Position numbers and translations under genes: made by a program. Shown piece by piece: positions 1-7,840 of a DNA stretch of 64,000 nt. Origin of the DNA: Virgibacillus_O sediminis. Its GTDB lineage: Bacteria; Bacillota; Bacilli; Bacillales; Amphibacillaceae. Position 1 is the stretch's first letter, and every line of letters begins with the position of its first letter. Under the pieces are notes generated by a model that ran no database searches, was not told where the DNA came from, and was given only the letters and a program-made list of their open reading frames with translations. Location: positions 1 to 64,000 of the forward strand of contig NZ_JBHRRZ010000017.1 of assembly GCF_042643265.1 (NCBI RefSeq), read 5' to 3'.

Positions 1-79
1 CCTTACTCATTTCTTGCAAGATAGTTGCTTGTTCTTTTGTGGGAAGCAGTTTTATTTTGACGGTTATAGTCTGCGACAC
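1..79 (-). CDS. tnpB: TnpB, RNA-guided nuclease of IS200/IS605 element (5' end only)
   Basis: Partial gene leaving the left edge. The 26 visible codons start with GTG and read VSQTITVKIKLLPTKEQ followed by ATILQEMSK, the typical TnpB N-terminus (family knowledge). An AAGGGGGTG ribosome site lies just upstream, and the unshifted tnpA frame ends with a TGA at 84-86, so the two genes were closely coupled. TnpB proteins are RuvC-type nucleases guided by an RNA from the element's far end. That end and the RuvC residues are outside the window, so activity cannot be judged. Confidence 0.8.
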   Translation of the reverse strand, partial: MSQTITVKIKLLPTKEQATILQEMSK

Positions 80-83
80 AGTT

Positions 84-474
84 TCACCCCCTTGTTTTTT
101 GCTGTTCCACATAATGTTTAATGGTTTGGCTCGATACATTCCCCGCGGTAGATACAAAGTAGGAACGAGTCCATATGCTTGGCAAGATAAGAAAAATCCT
201 CTCGCAACTTTTTAGAAGTCACTCCTTTGATTTTTGCCATAATTCCAGCAGGACTAAATGTTGGGGGTGCGTTTAGAAATAAATGGGTATGGTCTTTATC
301 GCACTCTAAAGCGACAATGATAATTTCCAATTCTCCACATATTTCTTGTACTAACTGTTTAAAACGTTCCTCTACATCCGCACGGAGGAATATTTTTCTT
401 CTGTATCGAGGACAAAAAACGAAATGGTAATTTACTAATGATACGGTGGTTTTTGTTCTTCTGTATTCATTCAT
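84..474 (-). pseudogene. tnpA: TnpA, IS200-type Y1 (HUH) transposase, frameshifted
   Basis: Single-strand transposase of the IS200/IS605 family. The start at MNEYRRTKTTVSLVNYHFVF matches the usual family start; longer upstream readings do not look native. The His-x-His metal motif is visible in DKDHTHLFL. After REDFSYL the open frame runs into a non-homologous tail that stops at 118. A shift of one base near 176-196, which includes a run of five A (192-196), restores SIWTRSYFVSTAGNVSS followed by QTIKHYVEQQKTRG and the TGA at 84-86. The expected catalytic tyrosine (codon 111-113) lies only in the restored frame, so the protein as read should be inactive unless frameshifting occurs or the base is a sequencing error. 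Confidence 0.8.
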
Positions 475-602
475 ATACTTATTGTATTTGCTTATTCGCC
501 AGACTACAACAAACAAACCTAAAGAGAAGGAATTTTCGGATACTTGAAGTATCATAAACTTTGCGTTTTTTAGTGGTACTCCGTATCCGACCGAGCTATC
601 AT

Positions 603-622
603 CCCACGATTAAAACCGTGGG
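603..622. repeat. IS200/IS605 end hairpin
   Basis: CCCACG (603-608) and CGTGGG (617-622) form a perfect 6-bp stem with an 8-base loop, about 130 bases upstream of the tnpA start. Subterminal imperfect hairpins of this kind are the strand-specific ends recognised by Y1 transposases, so this probably marks the tnpA-side end of the element. The exact cleavage site cannot be fixed without an empty-site comparison. Confidence 0.6.
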
Positions 623-1030
623 CTTTCTCGCTCGGAACATCTGTAATTGCCCGGATTGGCGAAAGCTGAACGCCTATCACAGCTGTTGGATGGTGCACAG
701 CCCAGATTTAGCGACCTAATTATGTATATAAAAAGTTCCGCTTGTTTCCCGGTACTGCTGAAGCCGAACCTGATGCAGGCTTAACTTATCGCGATTACGC
801 CACATTCTTAGATTACTTTTGCCTACCTTTATTCTATATGACTAACCGGTCAGTCACATGCATTTCTATATATTCTGCATCTTTCCCATTATATACAGGG
901 GCCAAGCGCTCTAGCAAGTCAAATATACACTTCTTGAGAAAGAGATTTTTCCCACAAATGACCGGACAGTCAGGAGAGGTGACTGGCTGGGGTGAGTTGG
1001 TCAGGGCGGGGGTATTGACGGGGGTGCAGG
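623..1030. other. Non-coding stretch between IS end and array A
   Basis: No gene is supported here. ORFs that cross it run into the repeat array and have no ribosome site or family resemblance. The notable structure is the 18-bp near-palindrome at 839-856 (separate entry), with a related partial copy near 956-969. Confidence 0.5.
839..856. promoter_or_regulatory. Near-perfect palindrome resembling a TetR-family operator
   Basis: TGACTAACCGGTCAGTCA is symmetric except for one position in each half. TGAC/GTCA arms of this spacing are common for TetR/AcrR-type repressors (family knowledge). A degenerate copy, TGACCGGACAGTCA, lies about 115 bases downstream. No intact repressor gene is adjacent. 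The minus strand across 840-960 has a short open stretch ending at a stop beside the palindrome, possibly the tail of a lost gene. Confidence 0.3.
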
Positions 1031-1430
1031 TTTATCAGCAGCTCAGGCGAAATATCAGCTGGTGCACGGATTTATCGGCAGCACACGCAGGATATCGCCT
1101 GGTGCGAAATTTTATCGGCTGCTCAGGCAGGATATCACCTGGTGCTCAGATTTATCCGCAGCTCACACGGGATATCGCCTGGTACGCAATTTTATCGGCT
1201 GCTCGTGTCAGATATCTCCTGGTGCTCAGATTTATCCGCAGCACAAGCAGGATATCAGCCGATGCGTGAATTTATCAGCAGATCACGCGGAATATCAGCT
1301 GATGCACGGATTTATCGGCTGCTCACACAGGATATCAGCTGGGGCACAGATTTATTGGCAGCTCATGCCACATATCAGTCGGAACATAGCTTTATCGGCA
1401 GCACGCTCATATATCAGCAGTTGCGCTATT
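1031..1430 (+). repeat. 20-bp satellite-like array A
   Basis: Twenty consecutive monomers start every 20 bases, in strict register from 1031 to 1411; the last is one base short. They alternate between a TTTATCNGC type and a GATATCNNC type, giving a 40-bp pair. Blocks 1071-1150 and 1151-1230 are closely similar, so an 80-bp higher-order repeat is visible. The three overlapping ORFs here read the same repeat in three frames (20 is not a multiple of 3) and are not genes. Confidence 0.9.
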
Positions 1431-1597
1431 TACCATGTCAATTTGGGTATTTGGAACTAATAAGTGTTTATCAATGAAAAAGGAGCACGAAAAGTTATGC
1501 CATTCGTACCCCTAAATAGTGTTATTTATTGTTTTCTCCCCCTATAACTCAACCCGTTACGTTCCAAGGGAATTTTATACTGTTTTGGACGATTCCT

Positions 1598-1831
1598 TCA
1601 CTTTCCATTGCGCCGTTTCAACTTTAGGATAAGGTCGGTGGTAAAAAATACAACCAGCCCGGAGATGAGGATAATCAATGAGCTGCTTATCACTGGTTTG
1701 TCATAGACCAATTCAGAGGCAGCATTCACTAAAAGGAATATTCCCCAAAAGATGAAAGTAGCCCGGCCGGATATGTCTGCATTCTTTTTTTCTTCTTGAC
1801 TGGCGTTTTTAAAGAACATGCGTGAAATCAA
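1598..1831 (-). CDS. Small two-helix membrane protein, unknown function
   Basis: 77 residues from a TTG start; an in-frame ATG at 1819 (73 residues) is an alternative, and neither has a strong ribosome site. Two hydrophobic segments are visible (about residues 25-42 and 48-68), with a charged start and a basic tail LKLKRRNGK, so the ends are probably cytoplasmic. No family recognised. It stands alone between array A and the secreted-protein gene on the other strand. Confidence 0.45.
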   Translation of the reverse strand: MISRMFFKNASQEEKKNADISGRATFIFWGIFLLVNAASELVYDKPVISSSLIILISGLVVFFTTDLILKLKRRNGK

Positions 1832-1954
1832 CCCCGTCCCACTTGTTTGATTGTTATTCCCCCTTATCCTATTACTGATGGTTTAAGAAATCAATATACC
1901 GATATCCCTATTTCTATTACTCTATTTGGCTGACTGAATATGTCGAAGGTATGA

Positions 1955-1968
1955 ATAGTTCGAACTAT
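1955..1968. promoter_or_regulatory. Perfect 14-bp palindrome at the promoter of the secreted-protein gene
   Basis: ATAGTTCGAACTAT is fully symmetric. It lies about 60 bases upstream of the GTG start at 2029, and a -10-like TATGAT (1986-1991) follows at about the distance that would place the palindrome on the -35 region. A repressor site is a reasonable inference; the regulator is unknown. Confidence 0.35.
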
Positions 1969-2028
1969 ACCAAAGTTAAATAGATTATGATACTTTAAAA
2001 GTGAATTTAATAGAAGGGGGGAATACGC

Positions 2029-2697
2029 GTGAAAAAGCTGTTTTCATTGATCATTGCAACCACTTTGTTGGTCAGTACGTTTGGTAGCAGTGTCGCTTTT
2101 GCGGAGGGTGACAGTATGGTGAAAGACGCGCCCGAGTTAAGTAAGTCTGTGCAAGTGGATGTCAGCGAAGAGGATCTAGCAAAAGTGCAAGTTATGGTGA
2201 ACGCTATTGAGGAATTGGATCAGAATTTGGACATGGAAAACTTATCAAAAAACAAGAAACGCGACATTAAACAACTAAGTAACGAAGCGCAGGAGTTGTA
2301 TTATTTATACACCAAAAAGGCCAATAAGGTGAATGGCAAGGGGGATGTGTCTCCGGAGGAAGTGCTCTCTTTCCTGAACACAGCTTCCAGTAGCTTTTCC
2401 GAACCCGGCATGGTAGAGCCTAATTACAGTATTAGAAGCGTGAAAAGGTATTATCTGACCCATCAGCAGGTTACTGATATTGTAAAAGGTTCCGCTTGGA
2501 ATGGGGGATTTTGGGGAATGATGGCGGCCATCGCTAAAATTTGGGGCAAAAGCCCAACCGTTTTGACCGCGATGATCGTGGCCATTCCGACATTGGGTGC
2601 AGCGACGATAAATCTCTGCAACCGGTACAATACAGGAATCGTCATTCAGGACATAAGAGTAGGGGCTACCCACAGTTTTTCTTGTTATCCTCGTTGA
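2029..2697 (+). CDS. Secreted protein of unknown function, hydrophobic C-terminal domain
   Basis: 222 residues from a GTG start behind a strong AGAAGGGGGG site. Residues 1-26 are a classical signal peptide (MKKLFSLIIATTLLVSTFGS then an Ala-x-Ala cleavage region). A charged helical stretch follows (about 35-110). The C-terminal ~75 residues are different: they are rich in Gly, Trp and Ala and contain GSAWNGGFWGMMAAIAK, a hydrophobic run, and two cysteines (C197, C219) that could pair outside the cell. The architecture resembles a secreted precursor with a bacteriocin-like or toxin-like tail, but no immunity, processing or transport gene is adjacent and I do not recognise the family. It is monocistronic with its own terminator. 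Confidence 0.65.
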   Translation: MKKLFSLIIATTLLVSTFGSSVAFAEGDSMVKDAPELSKSVQVDVSEEDLAKVQVMVNAIEELDQNLDMENLSKNKKRDIKQLSNEAQELYYLYTKKANKVNGKGDVSPEEVLSFLNTASSSFSEPGMVEPNYSIRSVKRYYLTHQQVTDIVKGSAWNGGFWGMMAAIAKIWGKSPTVLTAMIVAIPTLGAATINLCNRYNTGIVIQDIRVGATHSFSCYPR

Positions 2698-2801
2698 TAA
2701 TATAGGATACATTCGCCGTCCTTGCTTGGACAGATTAAACATATGAATAAAAAACACTAAAACGGTTTTATGCTGGCTCACATGTGATAGATTCTGAGAA
2801 T

Positions 2802-2846
2802 GCCGCGGTATTTCGTTCTTACGGACAAATTACCGCGGCTTTTTTA
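2802..2846 (+). terminator. Intrinsic terminator of the secreted-protein gene
   Basis: GCCGCGGTA (2802-2810) pairs perfectly with TACCGCGGC (2831-2839), followed by a run of T. It lies about 105 bases past the stop codon. Confidence 0.8.
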
Positions 2847-3030
2847 TGCATTCTTTCCGTCTAGCTTGCGTTGCACCACAGAGACGGGGCGTCATTTCTG
2901 TATGGTTTGAAGAATCCGTATGCCGCGATGAGCGTCTCGCCTTCCATCTTGTTCCTAGTGCGGAAGTACAATTCTGTGGTTGATTCCTAGAAGGAGATAC
3001 GTTAGGAAACTACATGGGGCCACGCCTGGT

Positions 3031-3530
3031 ATCAGCCGATGCGCGAATTTGTCAGCAGCACACACGGGATATCACCTGGTACGCAGATTTATCGGCAGCT
3101 CACGCCAGATATCACCAGGTACACGAATTTATCATCTGCTCACACCAGATATCACCTGGTGCACAGATTTATCGGCAGCACACGCAGGATATCAGCCGAT
3201 GCGCTAGTTTATCAGCTGCTCACGCGGGATATCTGCAGGTGCACCAATTTATCAGCTGCTCACACCAGATATCACCTGGTGCTCAGATTTATCCGCAGAG
3301 CACACGCAGGATATCTGCAGGTGCGCTAATTTATCAGCAGCTCACGCGGGATATCACCTGGTGCATAAATTTATCGGCAGCTCGTGCCCGGCAGCACCTG
3401 GTGCGCAGATTTATCAGCAGCTCGCTTCACATATCAGCCGGTGCGAAATTTTATCAGCAGCACCTGTTAAATATCACCAGTACGGCTGAAATATCGCTTG
3501 GAAAGCGGTTTTATCAGCAAATTCGGGGTT
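3031..3530 (+). repeat. 20-bp satellite-like array B
   Basis: About 25 monomers with ATC at 3031 and every 20 bases to 3291, one unit of 22 bases, then again every 20 bases (3313 to 3513). Most alternate ATCACCTGGT and ATCRGCWGC types, as in array A, and one unit (near 3391) has lost its ATC. It lies between the terminator of the secreted-protein gene and the gvp promoter region. Overlapping ORFs are repeat translations. Confidence 0.9.
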
Positions 3531-3588
3531 ATTCGTTCTTTATTTTTAGGGTATACGAATTAATTAGGAAATATTAGCCAGTTTTCAA

Positions 3589-3616
3589 TTGTTTATAAAG
3601 GGTATCCATCTATAGG
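3589..3616 (+). promoter_or_regulatory. Candidate promoter of the gvp cluster
   Basis: TTGTTT (3589-3594) and TATAGG (3611-3616) are 16 bases apart, about 55 bases before the gvpQ start, in an AT-rich stretch after array B. GGGTAT-like elements nearby could alternatively suit a stress sigma factor. Weak evidence. Confidence 0.3.
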
Positions 3617-3669
3617 GTTTCTTCCAGGTGTCGGTCATCCGGCCCCTTTTGAATAGAAGGAGGTTATCT

Positions 3670-4248
3670 ATGGGAGACAAATGGAATATTAGTCCGGGAA
3701 CGAAGGCATCGCTGATCACCGGCACCCTGACTTTCCTTGGTTCGGCGACTCCCATTCTGCTGCCGAAGCTGAAAGACGGCATCTCGAATCAGCTGCCGAG
3801 AGTCAAGCGGGCCGTTAAACGGGCAGATGACCCGGCGGAGTTCAAGGAAGAAGTGGAGAGTGAAGCAAGGGATGAGATGGCCGACCAGTTTAAGGATAAA
3901 TTGAAGGAAAACATCCAGGGCAAGATCGAGCAGGCAGCCGATCAGCTACAGGACAAGAAAGAGGAAAATGCTGAGAAGGTCCATTCCAATGCGGAGGACT
4001 TCCAAGACAAGGCTCAAGATGCCCTGTTGACTGTACGGGAGAAACTCGCCAATGCCAAGGAGGCCGGCGAAGATTTCCAGGACCGCTTGGACGGGCGGAC
4101 TTCCTCCAGTTCTTCTCGCAGCAAGCGAAGGGTATACGGAGCCAAGGACATTAAAGGCGTCAGCCATATCAAAAGCGCAAAAGACATCAAGGGTGTCAGC
4201 AGCATCAAAGGTGTCAAAAACATCAACGGTTATGCAAGCAACCGGTAG
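3670..4248 (+). CDS. gvpQ: Gas vesicle accessory protein GvpQ
   Basis: 192 residues; ATG chosen because AGAAGGAGGT precedes it by five bases. First gene of a cluster ordered like the B. megaterium gvp locus from gvpQ onward. The N-terminal ~35 residues contain a hydrophobic SLITGTLTFLGSATPILLPK segment. A long charged amphipathic or coiled-coil region follows (about 40-150), then a Ser-rich linker and a tail with imperfect IKGV repeats (GAKDIKGVSHIKSAKDIKGV). GvpQ is not part of the minimal gene set for vesicle formation in B. megaterium, so an accessory role is likely. The 175 bases to gvpB hold a strong hairpin. Confidence 0.7.
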   Translation: MGDKWNISPGTKASLITGTLTFLGSATPILLPKLKDGISNQLPRVKRAVKRADDPAEFKEEVESEARDEMADQFKDKLKENIQGKIEQAADQLQDKKEENAEKVHSNAEDFQDKAQDALLTVREKLANAKEAGEDFQDRLDGRTSSSSSRSKRRVYGAKDIKGVSHIKSAKDIKGVSSIKGVKNINGYASNR

Positions 4249-4366
4249 GCGGAGACAGCCTGCTTGGGCCAATTGCGGATAGATCATTAGGACGCATCGG
4301 CAGAAGAATCTGGGCAGTTGCTGGATTTGAAAGCAGCCTCCCGCTTCAAGATGAGAGGGCGAAGAT

Positions 4367-4387
4367 AAAAAGCTGTTACAGCTTTTT
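4367..4387 (+). terminator. Hairpin between gvpQ and gvpB
   Basis: AAAAAGCTG and CAGCTTTTT form a perfect 9-bp stem with a three-base loop, ending 36 bases before the gvpB start. It has terminator shape but lies inside the cluster, with too little room after it for a promoter. It may be a partial terminator, or a 5' stabilising hairpin for mRNA of the abundant shell protein. Confidence 0.5.
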
Positions 4388-4423
4388 CAATAGATACTAA
4401 TTCAGAAAGGAGCATGTTTCATT

Positions 4424-4696
4424 ATGGCTATTCAAAAATCAACCGATAGTTCCGGTCTGGCAGAGGTTATTGACCGCATTCTCGATAAGGGGATTGTCAT
4501 CGACGCGTTTGCCCGCGTCTCCGTTGTAGGGATTGAACTGATTACAGTCGAGGCCCGGGTGGTCGTTGCCAGTGTCGATACGTGGCTCCGCTATGCGGAA
4601 GCGGTCGGCCTGCTTCATGACGATGTAGAGGAAGACGGTCTGTCCGACAGGCTTTCCGCCCGCACCGACTATGAATATGACTACGAAAATGCTTAA
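4424..4696 (+). CDS. gvpB: Gas vesicle major shell protein (GvpA/GvpB)
   Basis: 90 residues, ATG behind AAAGGAG. GvpA/B is the small hydrophobic protein that polymerises into the ribbed vesicle wall. The whole GvpA core is present: LAEVIDRILDKGIVIDAFAR (helix 1), VSVVGIELITVEARVVVASV (beta hairpin), then the WLRYAEAVGL helix, followed by an acidic Asp/Tyr-rich tail. It is the only clear main-shell copy in the window; the separate gvpA and gvpP genes that precede gvpQ in B. megaterium are not seen. Confidence 0.93.
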   Translation: MAIQKSTDSSGLAEVIDRILDKGIVIDAFARVSVVGIELITVEARVVVASVDTWLRYAEAVGLLHDDVEEDGLSDRLSARTDYEYDYENA

Positions 4697-4782
4697 TATC
4701 CCATAGACCATCCATTTGCAGAGCCCGGCGGCAGCGGGGTTCTGCCTCATACTTACGAGACTGATAGGAAGGAAGGTTTTTC

Positions 4783-5049
4783 ATGCAAGTAATGGAAGAG
4801 ATCAACCAATTTTTCCGGCAGCATATAGCCCCGCCGCATAAAATCATCTCTGTTACCCGGCGAAAAGATGAGGAACAGGAAGGCTGGCGCGGCCTGGTCG
4901 AAGTCATTGAGGAAAAGGAATATATGAAGAAATACGGGAATGACCAGATGATCGGCCTGTATGAAATTTTTCTGGATGATGAACTGGATGTGATGGGATT
5001 TTCCCGGATCAGCCTCAGGTACCGCAGCGATTTGGAAGAACAGGCATAG
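4783..5049 (+). CDS. gvpR: Gas vesicle protein GvpR (GvpO family)
   Basis: 88 residues. The central GWRGLVEVIEEKEYM ... IGLYEIFLDDELDVMGFSR pattern followed by ISLRYR is the GvpO-family signature (beta-rich core ending in a Tyr/Arg strand). In B. megaterium the protein at this place, between gvpB and gvpN, is called GvpR and belongs to the minimal gene set. The stop is 12 bases before gvpN, so the genes are co-transcribed. Confidence 0.8.
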   Translation: MQVMEEINQFFRQHIAPPHKIISVTRRKDEEQEGWRGLVEVIEEKEYMKKYGNDQMIGLYEIFLDDELDVMGFSRISLRYRSDLEEQA

Positions 5050-5061
5050 GAGGATCATGTC

Positions 5062-5988
5062 ATGGCGGACAGCAAAACAATCCAACAACAGAATCAGCTG
5101 TATGAGGAATCCACGTATTACCAGGATCTCATCTATCGCAGCTTGGGCTATCTGGACGCAGGCTACCCGATTCATTTCACCGGCCCGTCCGGTATCGGCA
5201 AGACGACACTCGGCCTCCATATCGCCAAACAGCGGAACCGCCCGGTCATGCTGATCCATGGCAACCGAGACCTGTCCAATGAGGACCTGATCGGCACCTA
5301 CTCCGGATACACGCGGAATAAGCTGAAGGACAACTATGTGCGGAGCGTCTATAAGATAGAAGAAAATGTCAGTGAATCCTGGACGGACGGGCGGCTCCTG
5401 GAGGCTATCCAGAAGGGCTATACGCTGGTATATGACGAGTTCACCCGCTCCCGTCCGGAGACCAATAACATTTTCCTGCCGATTCTCGAGGAGCGGATTC
5501 TGCCGTTGTACGGAACCAAGCAGAAAGGCACCTATGTGAATGTCCATCCAGAATTCTCGGTCATTTTTACCAGCAATCCGGCGGAGTATGCCGGCGTCTA
5601 TTCCACCCAGGATGCCTTGCTCGACCGGATGGTGACCCTGCCGATGGATGCGATGGATACGGAGGCAAAAGTCACCGCGGTGATGAGTAAAACGGACGTG
5701 GAACAAGCAGAGGCAGAAGCAATCGTCCGCTTGATGGAGAAAGTCCGCAGCCTCACCTCACAGAAGGAAGATGGCAACGGCCCCGGCCTTCGTGCATGCC
5801 TCATGATTGCGGAAATCGCCTCTCGCCAAGAGGTGCCGATCGATGGAAATGATGAAGGCTTTGTCCAGCTCTGCCTGGATGTCACCTGGTTCCCATTGAA
5901 GAATTCCGTCGAGGAAAAACACCATTCCCGGGTGAGAAAGCAGCTGGAACAGGAATGCAGAAAAGTGAAAGTGGGGGAAGAAACATGA
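5062..5988 (+). CDS. gvpN: Gas vesicle AAA+ ATPase GvpN
   Basis: 308 residues. MoxR-like AAA+ ATPase that promotes vesicle growth. Walker A is GPSGIGKTTL (41-50), Walker B TLVYDEFT (121-128), and a sensor-1-like FTSNPAEYAG lies near 168-177. The start follows AGGAGG at eight bases. The last codons overlap the gvpF start (ATGA), indicating translational coupling. Length is normal for the family. Confidence 0.92.
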   Translation: MADSKTIQQQNQLYEESTYYQDLIYRSLGYLDAGYPIHFTGPSGIGKTTLGLHIAKQRNRPVMLIHGNRDLSNEDLIGTYSGYTRNKLKDNYVRSVYKIEENVSESWTDGRLLEAIQKGYTLVYDEFTRSRPETNNIFLPILEERILPLYGTKQKGTYVNVHPEFSVIFTSNPAEYAGVYSTQDALLDRMVTLPMDAMDTEAKVTAVMSKTDVEQAEAEAIVRLMEKVRSLTSQKEDGNGPGLRACLMIAEIASRQEVPIDGNDEGFVQLCLDVTWFPLKNSVEEKHHSRVRKQLEQECRKVKVGEET

Positions 5989-6755
5989 GTGAAGAGCAGG
6001 GAATCTATGTATTTTGCTGCATACAGACAGACGAGGAAGCCTCTTTCGGCACGGTCGAATTTGAAGGCGAGGAGCGGGAAATCCGCACCATCCATTATAA
6101 GGATGCGGCCATGGTGGTCACCGAGGTGCCGATGAAAATCTATCATCCAAGCAGGGAAAATCTGATGATGCACCAGCAGGTCATCTCGACTGTCATGGAA
6201 AAATCCGATACCGTGGTGCCGATCAGCTTCGGCAATGTCTTCCATACCGATGAAGATGTGGCTGCATTGGCGGAAAGCCTTTATCCACAGTTGGAAAAAT
6301 TATTCCCGAAAATCAAAGGAAAAATCGAAGTCGGGCTGAAAGTGATCGGCAAAAAGGAATGGCTCGAGAAAAATATCAACCAAAACGAGAACGTGGCCAA
6401 GAAGAAACAGGTCGTCCAATCCAAGTCCGAGGCTGCCGGCTATTTTGACCGGATTCAGCTCGGCGAAATGGCCAAAGACTTTTTCCAGGGCATGCAGAGC
6501 GAAATGGAGACGGAGATCCATGAACCACTGAAGCCACTGGCAGAAGCGGCCAAGACAAATGACCCGATCGGCGAGAAGATGCTGCTCAATGCCGCGTACC
6601 TGATCGACCACGACAAGGAAGCGGAATTTGATGAGATGGTCAATGAACTGCATGATCAGTGGCAGGACCGGGTGGACTTTAAATACACCGGACCATGGCC
6701 CGCCTATAATTTCATCAATATCAAGCTGAAAGTAGAAGAGCAGGAAACCCCATGA
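5985..6755 (+). CDS. gvpF: Gas vesicle protein GvpF (GvpF/GvpL family)
   Basis: 256 residues. The start is the ATG overlapping the gvpN stop; upstream codons of the open frame lie inside gvpN. GvpF/L proteins bind the shell protein and help nucleate the vesicle. Family marks visible: the N-terminal GIYVFCCIQ strand, VVPISFGNVF in the first domain, and the C-terminal DFKYTGPWPAYNFINIKL motif. A charged region (about 135-160) links the two domains. The end overlaps gvpG by four bases. Confidence 0.88.
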   Translation: MSEEQGIYVFCCIQTDEEASFGTVEFEGEEREIRTIHYKDAAMVVTEVPMKIYHPSRENLMMHQQVISTVMEKSDTVVPISFGNVFHTDEDVAALAESLYPQLEKLFPKIKGKIEVGLKVIGKKEWLEKNINQNENVAKKKQVVQSKSEAAGYFDRIQLGEMAKDFFQGMQSEMETEIHEPLKPLAEAAKTNDPIGEKMLLNAAYLIDHDKEAEFDEMVNELHDQWQDRVDFKYTGPWPAYNFINIKLKVEEQETP

Positions 6756-7012
6756 TCCATAAGATCTTCACTTCCCCCATTAACATGGTCGTCAAAATCG
6801 GCGAGAAAGTGAAGGAAGAAGTGGACAGGGAATTCTATGACCTGGAGCATATCCAGCAGAAACTGATCCACCTGCAGATGATGTATGAACTCGGGGAAAT
6901 TGAGGACGATGCCTATAAGCAGCAGGAATCCGAACTGCTCATCCGCTATGAAATAGCCAAAAAACGCGAAATGGAACAAATAGAAGAAATGACGAAGCGA
7001 AACAAGAAGTGA
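6752..7012 (+). CDS. gvpG: Gas vesicle protein GvpG
   Basis: 86 residues, largely charged helix, starting with the family motif FTSPINMVVKIGEKVKEEVD. GvpG is a small accessory protein that interacts with GvpF/L during assembly. It is translationally coupled to gvpF by a four-base overlap and followed by gvpL after 10 bases, with GTGAGGG as ribosome site for gvpL. Confidence 0.85.
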   Translation: MIHKIFTSPINMVVKIGEKVKEEVDREFYDLEHIQQKLIHLQMMYELGEIEDDAYKQQESELLIRYEIAKKREMEQIEEMTKRNKK

Positions 7013-7022
7013 GGGAATCAAT

Positions 7023-7826
7023 ATGGGAAATCTTATTTACTTATACGGAATCATCCCAGAGCGGGAGGAACATACCGACCCCCTTCCCGCCTGCAAAGGG
7101 CTCGACGGCGAGCATGACACCTACAGCCTGCTGCTCGATGGGATTGAGGCGGTCGTTTGCGAGCTTGATGCAGAAGAATACGGAGAGGAACAACTGAAGC
7201 AGAAGACCGAGGATCCGAACTGGCTTCACGAAAAGGCCTTCCATCATCACGAAGCGCTCATGAAGCTGTATGAAAAATATTCCGTGATCCCGATGAAATT
7301 CTGCACCATCTATTCTAGTGAAGAAAGCCTGAAAAACACATTGGAACCGCATAAGGAGCGGATCCAGGAATTGTTCGGGGAGATTGAGGGCAAGGAAGAA
7401 TGGATCCTGAAAATTTACTGCGATGCTAATAAAATCAAGGAAACCGTCGCTGCCCGAAATGATAATGTGGAGGCAAAGCGCGAAGAAATATCCAAGCTGT
7501 CCCCCGGCCGGCAATATTTGGAGAAACGCAAGCTGGATCAGCTGATTGACCAGGAAGCTGAACGGGAGAAGCACCGTTTTTCCGAAAACATCCATGAAAA
7601 CCTGAAAGAAATGAGCGCAGACACCGAAGTGAAGAAGAACTGGAACCGCGATGTAACCGGCAGGCAGGAAGAAATGTGCTGGAACAGTGTCTACATGCTG
7701 AAAAAAGATGAAGTAGAGGATTTTCTGGAGAAGGTCAAACAGCAGCAGGAGCAGTGGAAGGATGACGGCTGGATCATGGAAGTGACCGGTCCATGGCCAT
7801 CCTACCACTTCGCAAAAATCAGCTAG
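7023..7826 (+). CDS. gvpL: Gas vesicle protein GvpL (GvpF/GvpL family)
   Basis: 267 residues, second GvpF/L paralogue. N-terminal LIYLYGIIPE, central SVIPMKFCTIYSSEESLKN and C-terminal MEVTGPWPSYHFAKIS are the family's three landmarks. Divergence from gvpF is large, so this is an old paralogue. The interior (150-230) is highly charged. Followed after 14 bases by gvpS. Confidence 0.88.
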   Translation: MGNLIYLYGIIPEREEHTDPLPACKGLDGEHDTYSLLLDGIEAVVCELDAEEYGEEQLKQKTEDPNWLHEKAFHHHEALMKLYEKYSVIPMKFCTIYSSEESLKNTLEPHKERIQELFGEIEGKEEWILKIYCDANKIKETVAARNDNVEAKREEISKLSPGRQYLEKRKLDQLIDQEAEREKHRFSENIHENLKEMSADTEVKKNWNRDVTGRQEEMCWNSVYMLKKDEVEDFLEKVKQQQEQWKDDGWIMEVTGPWPSYHFAKIS

Positions 7827-7840
7827 AGTGGAGGGATCCT

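Noticed and set aside
742..1477. Three overlapping plus-strand ORFs of 111-175 residues
   Set aside because: They translate the 20-bp array in three frames (repeating AQIYRQL-like phrases), have no ribosome sites and no family likeness.
2305..2781. 158-residue minus-strand ORF
   Set aside because: Antisense to the secreted-protein gene, which has a strong site and signal peptide.
2980..3577. ORFs of 75-187 residues in array B
   Set aside because: Same repeat translated in different frames; openness follows from the monomer lacking stops on this strand.
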